Origin: Pedobacter nyackensis
GTDB taxonomy: Bacteria; Bacteroidota; Bacteroidia; Sphingobacteriales; Sphingobacteriaceae
NCBI RefSeq assembly: GCF_900176505.1
Contig: NZ_FWYB01000003.1
Span: forward strand, 186,001-250,000
Reading direction: 5' to 3'
Length of the DNA: 64,000 bases
A program made the position numbers and the translations under genes. Positions 1 to 9,906 of this stretch are shown piece by piece. The notes under the pieces were generated by a model. It saw only the letters and a program-made list of their open reading frames with translations, was not told where the DNA came from and ran no database searches. Position 1 is the stretch's first letter, and every line of letters begins with the position of its first letter.

Positions 1-1
1 A

Positions 2-1933
2 GATTTTTATGAATCTAATAAGGATAAATTACTTTTTGTTACCGGATTCATTTCGAGTAACGAGGAAGGTCGCATCACTACTTTAGGTCGCGGGGGTAGC
101 GATTATACTGCCGCAATCTGGGGAGGCGCTTTAAATGCGCAGGAAATTCAAATCTGGACAGATGTTGATGGGATGCTTACTGCCGATCCAAGGATCGTTA
201 AGAAAGCTTTTTCTTTACCGGAACTCAGTTATATAGAAGCAATGGAGCTATCTTATTTCGGTGCAAAGGTGATCTACCCGCCAACTATGACTCCCGCTTT
301 CTTAAAGAAAATTCCCATTGTTATTAAAAATACTTTTAACGTTGATTTCGAAGGTACTTATATCAAACATGGTGCACATGCATCGAACCTTCCTATAAAA
401 GGGATTTCCTCAATCGATGAAATCAGTATTTTAAATCTTTCGGGAAGTGGAATGGTAGGTAAGGCTGGTTTCAGTGGCCGACTGTTCTCGCTTTTATCCA
501 GAGAACAGATCAATGTGGTGCTGATCACACAATCTTCTTCAGAGCATAGCATCACTTTTGCTGTTAAGCCTTCTGATGCTTTAAAAGCATTGTCGTTGAT
601 TAATAAGGAGTTTGAATTGGAACTTCAGGCCCGCAAACTGGAATATCCTGAGGTGGAGAACGGGCTTTCGGTATTGGCCATAGTAGGTGAAAACATGAAA
701 CGTACGCCGGGGATTTCGGGGAAATTGTTTAATGCGCTGGGTAGAAATGGTGTAAACATCAGAGCTATCGCACAGGGATCTTCAGAATATAATATCTCAG
801 TAATTCTATCAAGAGCTGATCTTTCAAAAGCAGTGAATGCTGTTCATGATGCGTTCTATTCAGACTTGAAAAAAACACTGAATGTATTTTGTCTTGGTAC
901 CGGTAATATCGGAAAGACACTGTTCCAGCAACTGCAAAACCAGATGCCTTTTCTAGCGAAGAACAATGATCTGCAGGTGAAAGTTATGGGCGTTAGTAAT
1001 ACCCGTAAAATGTATCTGAATCCAGATGGTTTAGATCTGGCTAATTGGGAAGAAACACTGGAAACACAGGGAGAACAGGCGGATTTGGGCGAATTCATTA
1101 AACAGATGAAGAATATGAATCTGGCCAATTGTGTGTTTGTAGACAATACTGCAAGTCATAATCCAATCCAGTTTTACCTGGATGTATTGCAGTCCAGCAT
1201 CTCTGTAGTTACTTGCAACAAGATCGGGAACTCTGCTGAATACGATCAGTATGTGGCTTTCAAGCAAGCCGCGAGGAAACATGGGGTTGACTTTTATTAC
1301 GAGACAAACGTAGGTGCAGGCTTGCCAATCATCCGTACACTAAAGGATTTAATGCTTAGTGGTGATAGGATTGGAAGAATCGAAGCTATTTTATCTGGTA
1401 CTATATCCTACATCTTCAACAATTTTAAAGGCGACAGGTTATTTCATGAAGTAGTGAAGGAAGCGCAGGATTTAGGTTATACCGAGCCCGATCCGAGAGA
1501 CGATCTGAACGGTAAGGATTTTATGCGCAAAATGCTCATCCTTGCGCGTGATGCAGGATACGCCCTGGAAGAAAAGGATGTTGCTATAGAAAGTATGCTT
1601 CCGGCAGACTGTTTGGCCGCCGCTAGTGTACCTGATTTTTATGTGGCTATGGAAAAAAATGCCGCGCACTTTGAAAACCTGAAACAGGAAGCCGCAAAAG
1701 GCAATAAGGTATTAAGATACATTGGTAAACTGGAAGATGGTAAGGTTGCTATTACCCTGCAAATGGTGGATGATAGTCATCCTTTCTACATGCTTTCAGG
1801 TAGCGATAACATCATCTCATTTACAACAGATCGCTATAAAGAACGTCCTTTAGTGGTTAAAGGGCCTGGTGCAGGTGCAGAAGTAACTGCAGCAGGGGTA
1901 TTTGCAGACATCATAAACGTTGGTAAAAGATAA
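2..1933 (+). CDS. thrA: Bifunctional aspartokinase / homoserine dehydrogenase I, 5'-truncated by window edge
   Basis: This enzyme phosphorylates aspartate and later reduces aspartate semialdehyde to homoserine, the first and third steps to threonine and methionine. The frame is open from base 2, so the start lies outside the window. The first bases encode the end of the kinase domain (GFISSNEEGR, then LGRGGSDYTA, an aspartokinase nucleotide-binding signature). Two ACT regulatory domains follow (about 430-870), then a homoserine dehydrogenase domain with an NAD-binding GTGNIG motif (about 895) and GAGLPIIRTLKDL in the catalytic region (about 1310). The fused architecture matches E. coli ThrA/MetL. 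thrB begins 8 bases after the stop, so the genes form a thr operon. The ACT domains imply feedback control, probably by threonine (inferred from the family). Confidence 0.96.
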   Translation, partial: DFYESNKDKLLFVTGFISSNEEGRITTLGRGGSDYTAAIWGGALNAQEIQIWTDVDGMLTADPRIVKKAFSLPELSYIEAMELSYFGAKVIYPPTMTPAFLKKIPIVIKNTFNVDFEGTYIKHGAHASNLPIKGISSIDEISILNLSGSGMVGKAGFSGRLFSLLSREQINVVLITQSSSEHSITFAVKPSDALKALSLINKEFELELQARKLEYPEVENGLSVLAIVGENMKRTPGISGKLFNALGRNGVNIRAIAQGSSEYNISVILSRADLSKAVNAVHDAFYSDLKKTLNVFCLGTGNIGKTLFQQLQNQMPFLAKNNDLQVKVMGVSNTRKMYLNPDGLDLANWEETLETQGEQADLGEFIKQMKNMNLANCVFVDNTASHNPIQFYLDVLQSSISVVTCNKIGNSAEYDQYVAFKQAARKHGVDFYYETNVGAGLPIIRTLKDLMLSGDRIGRIEAILSGTISYIFNNFKGDRLFHEVVKEAQDLGYTEPDPRDDLNGKDFMRKMLILARDAGYALEEKDVAIESMLPADCLAAASVPDFYVAMEKNAAHFENLKQEAAKGNKVLRYIGKLEDGKVAITLQMVDDSHPFYMLSGSDNIISFTTDRYKERPLVVKGPGAGAEVTAAGVFADIINVGKR

Positions 1934-1941
1934 ATAGCAAT

Positions 1942-2877
1942 ATGAATAAATCGATAAAAGTTTTCGCTCCGGCCACAGTGGCCAACGTAGTATGTGGTTT
2001 TGATGTGTTGGGTTTCGCGGTAAATGAGCCCGGCGATGAAGTAATTATGCGCCTTACGGATAAACCAGGTGTTTCCCTTTTAAAAATTACCGGTGATGAA
2101 GGTCGTTTACCTTTAAATCCCGACAAGAATACAGTGAGTGCGATTGCCAAACAATATTTAGCACATATTGGCCGACCTGATGTGGGTATTGAAATAGAAC
2201 TACATAAGAAGATGCCTATAGGAAGTGGCTTAGGTTCCAGTTCGGCCAGTACAGTAGCAGGTTTATTTGCTATTAATACTTTGTTTGATAGTCCACTAAC
2301 GAATAAAGAGCTTGTTCCTTTTGCGATGAAGGGGGAGGAGTTGGCCTGTGGATACGGTCATGCGGATAACGTGGCACCTGCCTTAATGGGTGGTTTTGTA
2401 CTCATCAGGAGTTATAGCCCGCTGGATATCATTAGTCTGCCTTTTCCGCAAGATATGCATGCAGCTATTGTATATCCTGAAGTTGATGTGCCTACTAAAG
2501 ATGCACGTCAGATGATTCGGTCGAAAGTGTTTTTAAAAGATGCGGTAACTCAATGGGGGAATGTTGCTGGATTGGTAAGCGGCTTGTTTATGAATGATTA
2601 TGATTTGATTGGTCGTAGTATGACCGATGTGCTGGTAGAGCCTACACGCTCTATTTTGATCCCGGATTTTGAAAGATTAAGAGGACTGGCTATGGAAGCC
2701 GGAGCTATAGGTTTTGGAATTTCGGGCTCAGGACCATCTGTGTTTGCATTAACTAAAGATGCAGAAACAGCTAAGCAGATCACTCAGAAACTACAACAGC
2801 ATTTAAAAAATATTGCTATCAATAGTCTGGCTTTTGTTTCGGAAGTCAATAAAAAAGGGCCAATAATTTTAGATTAA
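1942..2877 (+). CDS. thrB: Homoserine kinase
   Basis: GHMP-family kinase that phosphorylates homoserine for threonine synthase. The 311-residue length is normal for the family. The glycine/serine-rich ATP loop PIGSGLGSSSAS is at about residues 92-103. The N-terminal APATVANVVCGFDVLG and the C-terminal GFGISGSGPSVFAL blocks are typical of ThrB. It lies 8 bases after thrA and 114 bases before thrC on the same strand, giving the usual thrABC order. The start ATG is the first one after the thrA stop and leaves a complete N-terminal strand. Confidence 0.97.
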   Translation: MNKSIKVFAPATVANVVCGFDVLGFAVNEPGDEVIMRLTDKPGVSLLKITGDEGRLPLNPDKNTVSAIAKQYLAHIGRPDVGIEIELHKKMPIGSGLGSSSASTVAGLFAINTLFDSPLTNKELVPFAMKGEELACGYGHADNVAPALMGGFVLIRSYSPLDIISLPFPQDMHAAIVYPEVDVPTKDARQMIRSKVFLKDAVTQWGNVAGLVSGLFMNDYDLIGRSMTDVLVEPTRSILIPDFERLRGLAMEAGAIGFGISGSGPSVFALTKDAETAKQITQKLQQHLKNIAINSLAFVSEVNKKGPIILD

Positions 2878-2901
2878 AGTTATTGTTGAACATAAATACT
2901 T

Positions 2902-2962
2902 CGTCATGCATGAGCAATTGTCATCCTGCTATTAACGGATCCCGGCCTTCGCTGGGATGACG
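2902..2962. repeat. REP-like imperfect inverted repeat between thrB and thrC
   Basis: The thrB-thrC spacer holds a GTCATCCTGC arm (2920-2929) and a GCTGGGATGACG arm (2951-2962) that can fold into a stem of about 9 pairs with one bulge. A second CGTCATGC lies at 2902-2909. Short GTCATCC/GGGATGAC elements of this kind are often scattered between genes in Bacteroidota genomes. Only one copy is visible here, so the repeat status is inferred. It could also act as an attenuator or processing site inside the thr operon. Confidence 0.4.
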
Positions 2963-2991
2963 AACGACTTAAATAAAAATGATTAAACAAA

Positions 2992-4299
2992 ATGAAATTA
3001 TACAGTACAAACAACCATAACCTAAGTGTCGATTTTCCAACTGCAGTGTTCAACAGTATGCCTGCAGACAAAGGCCTATATATGCCTGTTCACATTCCGC
3101 AATTGGATCAGGAATTCATTGATACCATTGATCAGTTTACATTGCCTCAAATCGCCTTTAAAGTGGCTTCAGCTTTATTACAGGGTGCTATTCCTGCTGA
3201 TGACCTGAAAAGAATCATTGATGATGCCATTAATTTTGATGCTCCGGTAGTAAAACTGGCTGAGGATGACTATGTGCTAGAACTTTTTCATGGACCTTCT
3301 TTAGCATTTAAAGATTTTGGGGCTAGGTTTATGAGCCGCATTATGGGCTACTTTTTAAAAGACAATGAGCAGATGCTTGATGTACTGGTTGCTACTTCGG
3401 GTGATACCGGTGGCGCTGTAGCGCTTGGTTTTTTAGGCGTACCAAATACACGGGTAACCATTCTTTATCCAAAAGGGAAGGTGAGTGATATACAGGAACT
3501 TCAGCTTTGCACTAATGGACAAAACATTCATGCTATTGAGGTAGAGGGGACTTTTGACGATTGCCAGGCCTTAGTAAAACAGGCTTTTGCAGATGATGAG
3601 CTGAATGCCAAGCTTCGCCTTACCTCAGCCAACTCTATAAATATTTCGAGACTGATTCCACAAACATTCTATTATTTCAATGCCTATGCGCAGTTAAAAA
3701 AGCAAGGTAAAAGGGAAGTGGTATTTGTGGTGCCTAGCGGGAACTTTGGAAATATTGCCGCTGGTTTACTGGCCTATAAAATGGGCTTGCCTGTAAAACA
3801 GTTTGTGGCTGCGACCAATGTGAACGATACTGTTCCAAGGTTCCTGGAAACTGGGGTGTACGAAACCCGACCATCTGTACAAACTTATGCCAATGCCATG
3901 GATGTGGGGGCACCAAGCAACTGGGTAAGGATTATGGATCTTTTCCAAAATGATAAAGCCGCATTACAGCAAATATTGAAAAGTTATCGTTTTACAGATC
4001 AGGAAACCCTGGAGGGCATGCAAGTCCTATATAGTGATTTCAATTATATTGCTTGTCCGCATACCGCAATTGCATGGAAGGCTTTACAGGAATATAGAAA
4101 AGATGCTGCGGATAAAGACTTTGCAGGAGTTTTCCTATCCACTGCACATGCCTGTAAGTTTCCTGATATTTTCCCTGAAGAAATGAAAGCTAAAATTGAG
4201 ATACCTGAACAGGTGAAAAACCTTGCTAAAAAACAAAAGCAGTCAACCGTTATGGATACTGCCTTCGAATCTTTTAAAGAATATCTGAATAGCTATTAG
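2992..4299 (+). CDS. thrC: Threonine synthase
   Basis: PLP-dependent lyase converting O-phosphohomoserine to threonine, the last step of the pathway encoded by the two upstream genes. The 435-residue length fits the long bacterial/fungal class of ThrC. The PLP lysine is in the block HGPSLAFKDFGARF (Lys at about residue 107). The phosphate-binding glycine-rich loop is VATSGDTGGAVALGF, and VVPSGNFGNIAAG is also conserved. The N-terminus MKLYSTNN and the early NSMPADKGLYMP block match the family, supporting the chosen start. The stop is directly next to the stop of the convergent META-domain gene, with no spacer. Confidence 0.97.
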   Translation: MKLYSTNNHNLSVDFPTAVFNSMPADKGLYMPVHIPQLDQEFIDTIDQFTLPQIAFKVASALLQGAIPADDLKRIIDDAINFDAPVVKLAEDDYVLELFHGPSLAFKDFGARFMSRIMGYFLKDNEQMLDVLVATSGDTGGAVALGFLGVPNTRVTILYPKGKVSDIQELQLCTNGQNIHAIEVEGTFDDCQALVKQAFADDELNAKLRLTSANSINISRLIPQTFYYFNAYAQLKKQGKREVVFVVPSGNFGNIAAGLLAYKMGLPVKQFVAATNVNDTVPRFLETGVYETRPSVQTYANAMDVGAPSNWVRIMDLFQNDKAALQQILKSYRFTDQETLEGMQVLYSDFNYIACPHTAIAWKALQEYRKDAADKDFAGVFLSTAHACKFPDIFPEEMKAKIEIPEQVKNLAKKQKQSTVMDTAFESFKEYLNSY

Positions 4300-4734
4300 C
4301 TATTTTTTAGTAAAGCGCATAATGGCAATATCACCCATCATAAAATTAAGGGTACTGTCGCTGGTTATCGCATAAGTACTTGCTTTCTTCAGCATCTCTA
4401 CAAAAGTGGTCTCTCCTTCACCAGGACAGGCCATTTTTGTCATCATAAACGGTTTTGTGAAGTTAATTGTCGTATCGTCTGCTATCAGTTGACCTGAGAA
4501 CGAATTACAGCTGGTATTGCCGCTAAACCTCTTTTCTGCGACATCAAATTTGATGATTGGTTTTTTACCAGGATATAAACCATTGAATGCTATTCTTGGT
4601 CCGGATATGTAAGTCAATTCCCATGTTCCACCCAATTGGGATAATCCACCATTTTCTATTGCCCCAGACTTCATTGTTGTACAAGCAGCTAAAGAACTTG
4701 TAATAACTAATGCAAATAGCATCAACCTTTTCAT
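4300..4734 (-). CDS. META-domain (HslJ-like) lipoprotein
   Basis: A 144-residue protein with a lipoprotein signal (MKRLMLFALVITSSLAAC; lipobox LAAC, lipidated Cys at 18). The rest is one META/HslJ-like domain: LGGTWELTYISGP, then FDVAEKRFSGNTSCNSFSG and a FTKPFMMTKMACP segment, which are the recurring landmarks of the family. META-domain proteins are small envelope proteins, and HslJ in E. coli is linked to novobiocin tolerance. The role here is unknown. It is convergent with thrC and downstream of metF, but a hairpin separates it from metF, so it probably has its own promoter. Confidence 0.85.
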   Translation of the reverse strand: MKRLMLFALVITSSLAACTTMKSGAIENGGLSQLGGTWELTYISGPRIAFNGLYPGKKPIIKFDVAEKRFSGNTSCNSFSGQLIADDTTINFTKPFMMTKMACPGEGETTFVEMLKKASTYAITSDSTLNFMMGDIAIMRFTKK

Positions 4735-4756
4735 ATCGTGTTTTTTATGGTTATAA

Positions 4757-4795
4757 AACAGATATCCAAAGAAATGCTTCCCTGGATATCCTGTT
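4757..4795 (-). terminator. Predicted terminator downstream of metF
   Basis: Inverted repeat AACAGATATCCA / TGGATATCCTGTT with one bulged base and a 14-base loop. On the minus strand it is followed by a TTTTATAA run. It lies 70 bases past the metF stop and just upstream of the META lipoprotein start, so it would end the metH-metF transcript. Confidence 0.55.
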
Positions 4796-4865
4796 TAGAA
4801 TAATAAATCTCTTTGAATGAATATACAAAGAGTGTTCCAAAAAACGCAGTCAGTTAAGATCTTCT

Positions 4866-5822
4866 TTAAAAAACGGCCTGTGCAATTCGTTTTGTAGGCT
4901 CCGGATTTCCCATTGTATAGAAATGCAATACAGGTGCGCCCATCGCTTTAAGCTCATTACATTGGTTAATCATCCACTCAATTCCCACTTCTTTTACCTC
5001 TTTCTCCGATTTGCAGGCATGTACTGCTTCAGTCAGGGCCAGAGGAATATCCAGATGGAATATTTTAGGTAAGCTAATGAGTTGTTTGCTGCTGGTGATT
5101 GGTTTCAATCCGGGAATAATGGGCACATTAATTCCGTTAGCCCTACATTTTTCTACAAATTCTCTGTACTTGTTGTTGTCGAAGAACATCTGGGTTACAA
5201 TAAAATCAGCCCCTGTATCTACCTTATGTTTCAAATATTTGAAATCGGTATCGAGATTAGGTGATTCAAAGTGTTTCTCAGGGTAGCCCGCAACACCTAT
5301 ACAGAAATCTGTTTTTTCAGCACTTTCCATATCATCATGCAGGTATTTGCCTCTGTTCATATCTACAACATGACTCAGCAGTTCTGAAGCGTAAGCATGA
5401 CCATTGGCGGTGGGAACAAAAGAACTATCGCTTTTTCGCGCATCGCCCCTTAAAACCAATACGTTGTCGATACCCAGAAACTGAAGATCGATCAAAGCAT
5501 TCTCAGTTTCATCTTTAGTAAAACCACCACAAATCAAATGTGGTACAGCATCTACTTTGTACTTGTTCATGATTGCTGCACATGTAGCTACAGTACTTGG
5601 GCGCTTGCGATAAGCTACTTTCTCCAATAAACCATTGGGATGTTGCTTATAAATATAGTCCTCACGTAGGTAAGTTACATCAATAAAAGGAGGGTTGAAC
5701 TCCATTAAAGGATCAATAGCATCAAATATTCCCTTAATACTTTGGCCTTTTATAGGCGGTAATAATTCAAATGAGAATAAGGTCTTACCCTTTGCATTAT
5801 GTATATGATCTATAATTTTCAT
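4866..5822 (-). CDS. metF: 5,10-methylenetetrahydrofolate reductase
   Basis: Flavoprotein that reduces methylene-THF to methyl-THF, the methyl donor used by MetH next door. The 318-residue length is normal for a bacterial MetF. Family blocks visible are FSFELLPP near the N-terminus (the catalytic Glu region), TCAAIMNKYKVDAVPHLICGG, NVLVLRGD, IGVAGYPEKHFESP, and GADFIVTQMFFDN. It starts 36 bases downstream of the metH stop on the same strand, so the two form one transcription unit. Control by the SAM riboswitch upstream of metH would extend to this gene. Confidence 0.97.
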   Translation of the reverse strand: MKIIDHIHNAKGKTLFSFELLPPIKGQSIKGIFDAIDPLMEFNPPFIDVTYLREDYIYKQHPNGLLEKVAYRKRPSTVATCAAIMNKYKVDAVPHLICGGFTKDETENALIDLQFLGIDNVLVLRGDARKSDSSFVPTANGHAYASELLSHVVDMNRGKYLHDDMESAEKTDFCIGVAGYPEKHFESPNLDTDFKYLKHKVDTGADFIVTQMFFDNNKYREFVEKCRANGINVPIIPGLKPITSSKQLISLPKIFHLDIPLALTEAVHACKSEKEVKEVGIEWMINQCNELKAMGAPVLHFYTMGNPEPTKRIAQAVF

Positions 5823-5858
5823 TAGTCTAGTCGTTTTTGGTTTGTGTTCAATAGAGGA

Positions 5859-8800
5859 TTAATACGCAAGGTTAGGACTCAGCCATCTTTCTACTTCTTC
5901 AAGCGGCATGTTTTTCCGTACTGCGTAATCTTCAACCTGGTCTTTGGTGATTTTACCCAATCCAAAATACCTTGATTGCGGGTGTGCGAAATAGAATCCG
6001 CTTACTGCTGCGGTAGGGTACATGGCATAGCTTTCGGTTAAGCGAAGTCCAATTTTTGCCTCAGCATCCAGCAATTCAAACAAGGTTCCTTTTTCGGTGT
6101 GTTCCGGACAAGCAGGGTAACCTGGTGCAGGACGGATACCGGAATATTCTTCCTTAATTAAGGCTTCATTGTCCAGGATTTCGTCTTTGGCATAACCCCA
6201 GTAGTCTTTACGTACCAGTTCGTGCATTTTTTCAGCAAAAGCTTCTGCAAGCCTATCAGCTAATGCTTTAGCCATAATGCTGTTGTAATCGTCATAAGCC
6301 GCTTCAAATTCTGCTACCAATTCATCACAACCTATACCAGTTGTTAATGCAAATCCTCCAAAATAATCAGGTACACCAGTTTCTTTCTGTGCAATAAAGT
6401 CCGAAAGCGCATAGTAAGGTTGGTCCGCAGTTTTTTCAGCTTGCTGCCGCAAAGTATGAATAACCTCTTCTTTACCATCTACATTTAACACGATATCATC
6501 ACCAACTGCATTGGCCGGCCAGAAACCAATTACCGCTTTCGCAGTTAACAATTTCTCATCAACTATCCTTTTTAACAAAGCCTGTGCGTCAGCAAATAGT
6601 TTCTTTGCCTCATCACCAACTACTTTGTCCTCCAGAATTCTTGGGTATGCACCGCGCAGTTCCCAGGTCTGGAAAAACGGAGTCCAGTCAATATAAGGTA
6701 CAAGCTCTTCTAACGGATAATTTTCAAAAACCCGTGTGCCAGTAAAGGTTGGAGCAGGAGCCACCAAAGCCGGATCTATTTTAAAGTTATCCTTACGTGC
6801 TTCTTCAATGGTTTTGAAACGTTTGTCAGACCGCTTGTTTAAGTGTGCTTCGCGTGCTTTATCATATTCAGCTCTAATGCCGGCGATATATTCGTCACGT
6901 GCATCCTTATTCATTAAGGTACTGGCTACAGTTACGCTTCTCGAAGCATCCAAAACATGTATAGCAGGACCTGAATAGTTTGGTGCCACTTTTACTGCCG
7001 CATGGATACGGGAAGTCGTAGCTCCACCAATCATTAAAGGAATGGTAAAGCCTTCGCGTTCCATTTCTTTGGCAAAATGCACCATCTCATCCAATGAAGG
7101 AGTGATGAGACCACTTAAGCCAATAATATCTGCATTGATTTCCTTGGCTTTTTTAATGATATCCTGTGCAGGAACCATCACGCCCATATCAACAATTTCG
7201 AAGTTATTACAAGCTAAAACTACACCTACAATATTTTTACCGATATCATGTACGTCACCTTTTACGGTCGCCATTAATATCCTTCCTGCAGATGAATTCT
7301 GATCCTGATCCGGATTGTCTAGTTTTTCCTGTTCAATAAAAGGCAATAAGTATGCTACCGCTTTTTTCATTACGCGGGCTGATTTTACCACCTGAGGTAA
7401 GAACATTTTTCCGGCTCCAAAAAGGTCGCCGACGATGTTCATCCCATCCATCAGAGGACCTTCAATAACCTGGATTGGTCTTGCGTATTTCTGACGAGCT
7501 TCTTCCACATCATTGTCCAGGTATTCTATGATCCCTTTAACCAAAGCATGCGAAAGTCTTTCTTCAACAGGACCTTTACGCCATTCTTCGTCTCTTACGA
7601 TTTCTTTACCTTTTGATTTGATGGTATCTGCAAATTCAACAAGCCTTTCGGTTGCGTCGTCTCTGCGGTTTAGCAAAACATCTTCAACCAGTACTAGTAG
7701 TTCAGGTGGAATCTCCTGATAAACTTCCAGCATGCCGGCATTTACAATTCCCATATCAAGTCCGGCTTGAATGGCATGGTACAAGAATGCCGAGTGCATG
7801 GCTTCCCTTACCGTGTTATTCCCTCTGAAAGAGAAGGAAATATTAGATACACCACCGCTTACTTTTGCATAAGGAAGGTTTTCTTTAATCCAGCGCGTAG
7901 CATTTATAAAGTCTACCGCATAGTTATTGTGTTCTTCTAAACCGGTAGCTACCGTCAGGATGTTTGGATCAAAAATGATGTCCTGTGGCGGGAAACCGAT
8001 TTCATCAACTAAAATATCGTATGATCTTTTACAGATCTCTTTTCTTCTTTCAAAATTATCAGCCTGTCCTTGCTCATCAAAAGCCATTACAACTACAGCA
8101 GCGCCGTAGGTCATAATTTTACGTGCACTCTCTCTGAACTTTTCTTCGCCTTCTTTTAGGGATATGGAGTTTACAATTCCCTTACCCTGTAAGCATTTTA
8201 AGCCGGCTTCTATTACAGTCCATTTCGAAGAATCGACCATGATAGGCAGTTTAGAAATATCTGGCTCAGACGCAATCAGGTTGAGGAATTTGGTCATTGA
8301 TGCTTCTGAATCAATCATTCCTTCATCCATGTTTACATCAATCACCTGCGCGCCGCCTTCAACCTGCTGACGGGCAACGGCCAGTGCAGCTTCAAAATCG
8401 CCACCTAAAATCAGCTTAGAGAATTTTGGTGATCCGGTGATATTGGTACGCTCACCTATATTTACAAAAATACTCTCTGGAGTTATCGTTACCGGCTCCA
8501 GACCGCTTAAGCGCATGTATGGCTCAAGCTGAGGGATTTTACGGGGAGCTATATTTTTTGCCTTCTCGGCGATGCAGCCAATGTGGTCAGGTGTGGTACC
8601 ACAGCAACCACCAACAATATTTACAAAACCATGCTGGATAAAATCTCCAACCAGGTGAGCTGTTTCATGTGGCATTTCATCATAGGCACCAAACTCGTTT
8701 GGCAAGCCTGCGTTTGGATAAGCTGAAACGTAACAAGGCGCTTTTGCGGAAAGTTCCTCAATGTGGGGCCTCATGTCTTTAGCACCGAGGGCACAGTTAA

Positions 8801-9518
8801 AGCCTATGCTTAAAGGGTTGGCATGGATTACTGAATTCAGGAAAGCCTCAGCGGTTTGACCGCTTAAAGTCCGCCCTGATGCATCAGTAATGGTACCAGA
8901 GATCATGATCTCTATCTTGCGACCAATTTCTGTTTCATATTTTTTAATAGAAAATATGGCAGCTTTGGCATTTAACGTATCAAAAATAGTTTCAATTAGC
9001 AGCACATCAGCACCACCATCAATCAAGCCACGAACCTGTTGGTCGTAGGCATCAACCAGCTCATCAAATGTGATGGCTCTGAAACCAGGGTCATTCACAT
9101 CCGGGGAAATGGATAATGTTCTGTTGGTGGGGCCTACAGCACCGGCTACAAAACATACGCGACCAGGGTTTGCAGCCATGAATTCATTTACGGCTTCTTT
9201 GGCAATTTTAGCGCCTTCAAAACTCATCTCATAGTCCAACTCTTCCATCTGGTAATCGGCCAGAGAGATGCGCTGCGTACTAAAAGTATTGGTCTCAATG
9301 ATATCAGTACCGGCCTTTAGGTATTCGGTATGTATCGCTTTGATGATGTCGGGACGAGTTAAGTTTAATAAGTCGTTGTTTCCCTTTACATCACATGGGT
9401 GGTTTTTGAAGCGCTCGCCTCTAAAATCCTCTTCAGTTAAAACGTAACGCTGTATCATAGTGCCCATTGCACCATCGATAATTAGGATCCGTTTTTCTAA
9501 TTCTTCTCTAATGTTCAT
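5859..9518 (-). CDS. metH: Cobalamin-dependent methionine synthase
   Basis: Transfers a methyl group from methyl-THF to homocysteine through a cobalamin cofactor. At 1219 residues it is a full-length four-module enzyme. The N-terminal homocysteine module ends with the zinc ligand motif [12 protein letters not shown]. The pterin-binding module follows ([11 protein letters not shown] ... [15 protein letters not shown] region). The B12 cap and Rossmann modules contain DVHDIGKN, whose His ligates cobalt. The C-terminal activation domain ([15 protein letters not shown] ... YFGLGKI) binds SAM for reactivation. The gene needs B12, but no cobalamin riboswitch was seen. It is preceded by a SAM-I riboswitch 118 bases upstream and followed by metF. 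Confidence 0.98.
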   Translation of the reverse strand: MNIREELEKRILIIDGAMGTMIQRYVLTEEDFRGERFKNHPCDVKGNNDLLNLTRPDIIKAIHTEYLKAGTDIIETNTFSTQRISLADYQMEELDYEMSFEGAKIAKEAVNEFMAANPGRVCFVAGAVGPTNRTLSISPDVNDPGFRAITFDELVDAYDQQVRGLIDGGADVLLIETIFDTLNAKAAIFSIKKYETEIGRKIEIMISGTITDASGRTLSGQTAEAFLNSVIHANPLSIGFNCALGAKDMRPHIEELSAKAPCYVSAYPNAGLPNEFGAYDEMPHETAHLVGDFIQHGFVNIVGGCCGTTPDHIGCIAEKAKNIAPRKIPQLEPYMRLSGLEPVTITPESIFVNIGERTNITGSPKFSKLILGGDFEAALAVARQQVEGGAQVIDVNMDEGMIDSEASMTKFLNLIASEPDISKLPIMVDSSKWTVIEAGLKCLQGKGIVNSISLKEGEEKFRESARKIMTYGAAVVVMAFDEQGQADNFERRKEICKRSYDILVDEIGFPPQDIIFDPNILTVATGLEEHNNYAVDFINATRWIKENLPYAKVSGGVSNISFSFRGNNTVREAMHSAFLYHAIQAGLDMGIVNAGMLEVYQEIPPELLVLVEDVLLNRRDDATERLVEFADTIKSKGKEIVRDEEWRKGPVEERLSHALVKGIIEYLDNDVEEARQKYARPIQVIEGPLMDGMNIVGDLFGAGKMFLPQVVKSARVMKKAVAYLLPFIEQEKLDNPDQDQNSSAGRILMATVKGDVHDIGKNIVGVVLACNNFEIVDMGVMVPAQDIIKKAKEINADIIGLSGLITPSLDEMVHFAKEMEREGFTIPLMIGGATTSRIHAAVKVAPNYSGPAIHVLDASRSVTVASTLMNKDARDEYIAGIRAEYDKAREAHLNKRSDKRFKTIEEARKDNFKIDPALVAPAPTFTGTRVFENYPLEELVPYIDWTPFFQTWELRGAYPRILEDKVVGDEAKKLFADAQALLKRIVDEKLLTAKAVIGFWPANAVGDDIVLNVDGKEEVIHTLRQQAEKTADQPYYALSDFIAQKETGVPDYFGGFALTTGIGCDELVAEFEAAYDDYNSIMAKALADRLAEAFAEKMHELVRKDYWGYAKDEILDNEALIKEEYSGIRPAPGYPACPEHTEKGTLFELLDAEAKIGLRLTESYAMYPTAAVSGFYFAHPQSRYFGLGKITKDQVEDYAVRKNMPLEEVERWLSPNLAY

Positions 9519-9636
9519 TTACAAAAAATCATATGAGCAGGTAATAAGCTATTTTTGATAGAGGCTAAAGCCTAAACAAGTGCCGAACTCATTACATACA
9601 AAGCTTATTCGGAATTCTGGTGTTGGACGAATTCAA

Positions 9637-9742
9637 CTTATCTTTCCGGAACTAATGGTTCAGTTCCAGTAGAATTTAGCACCTTGTAAGCACAGGTTGC
9701 CAAGACTTCGTAGGGTCTAATCCCTCCGTCTTTCTCTATAAG
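9637..9742 (-). ncRNA. SAM-I (S-box) riboswitch upstream of metH-metF
   Basis: Read on the minus strand, the segment begins CUUAUAGAGAAAGACGGAGGGA, passes through ACCCUACGAAGUCUUGGCAACC and AAGGUGCUAAAUUCUACUGGAAC, and ends GGAAAGAUAAG. These are the ordered conserved cores of SAM-I: GAGGGA, the GGCAACC/GGUGCUAAUUC core, and the closing P1 (CUUAU with AUAAG). It is in the 5' leader of metH, exactly where S-box control is expected. SAM binding should lower metH-metF expression. No clear U-tract terminator follows the aptamer, so the switch may act on translation or through another fold. Confidence 0.95.
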
Positions 9743-9747
9743 CCTTA

Positions 9748-9779
9748 CAAAGGTGCAACAAAGAAAAGTCATTTCCAAA
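9748..9779 (-). promoter_or_regulatory. Promoter of the metH riboswitch leader (Bacteroidota -33/-7 type)
   Basis: On the minus strand, TTTG (9776-9779) is separated by exactly 20 bases from CACCTTTG (9748-9755). This is a 7-of-8 match to the -7 element TAnnTTTG. The predicted transcript would begin at about 9743, right at the 5' strand of the riboswitch P1 helix, which supports the call. Confidence 0.65.
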
Positions 9780-9906
9780 AAAACAGAGGTTAAAGCATAT
9801 AAAATTGTATAGAACTGACAGATTGATGGTAAAATTGGAATTATATTCTGTATTTTAGTAGTTTAGAGTACTAAATCGCTGAAGGGCTAAATGGCGAGTA
9901 TGAAAC

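Noticed and set aside
2878..2991. Thr leader peptide or riboswitch before thrC
   Set aside because: The spacer is internal to the operon, has no small frame rich in Thr/Ile codons, and holds only a REP-like hairpin.
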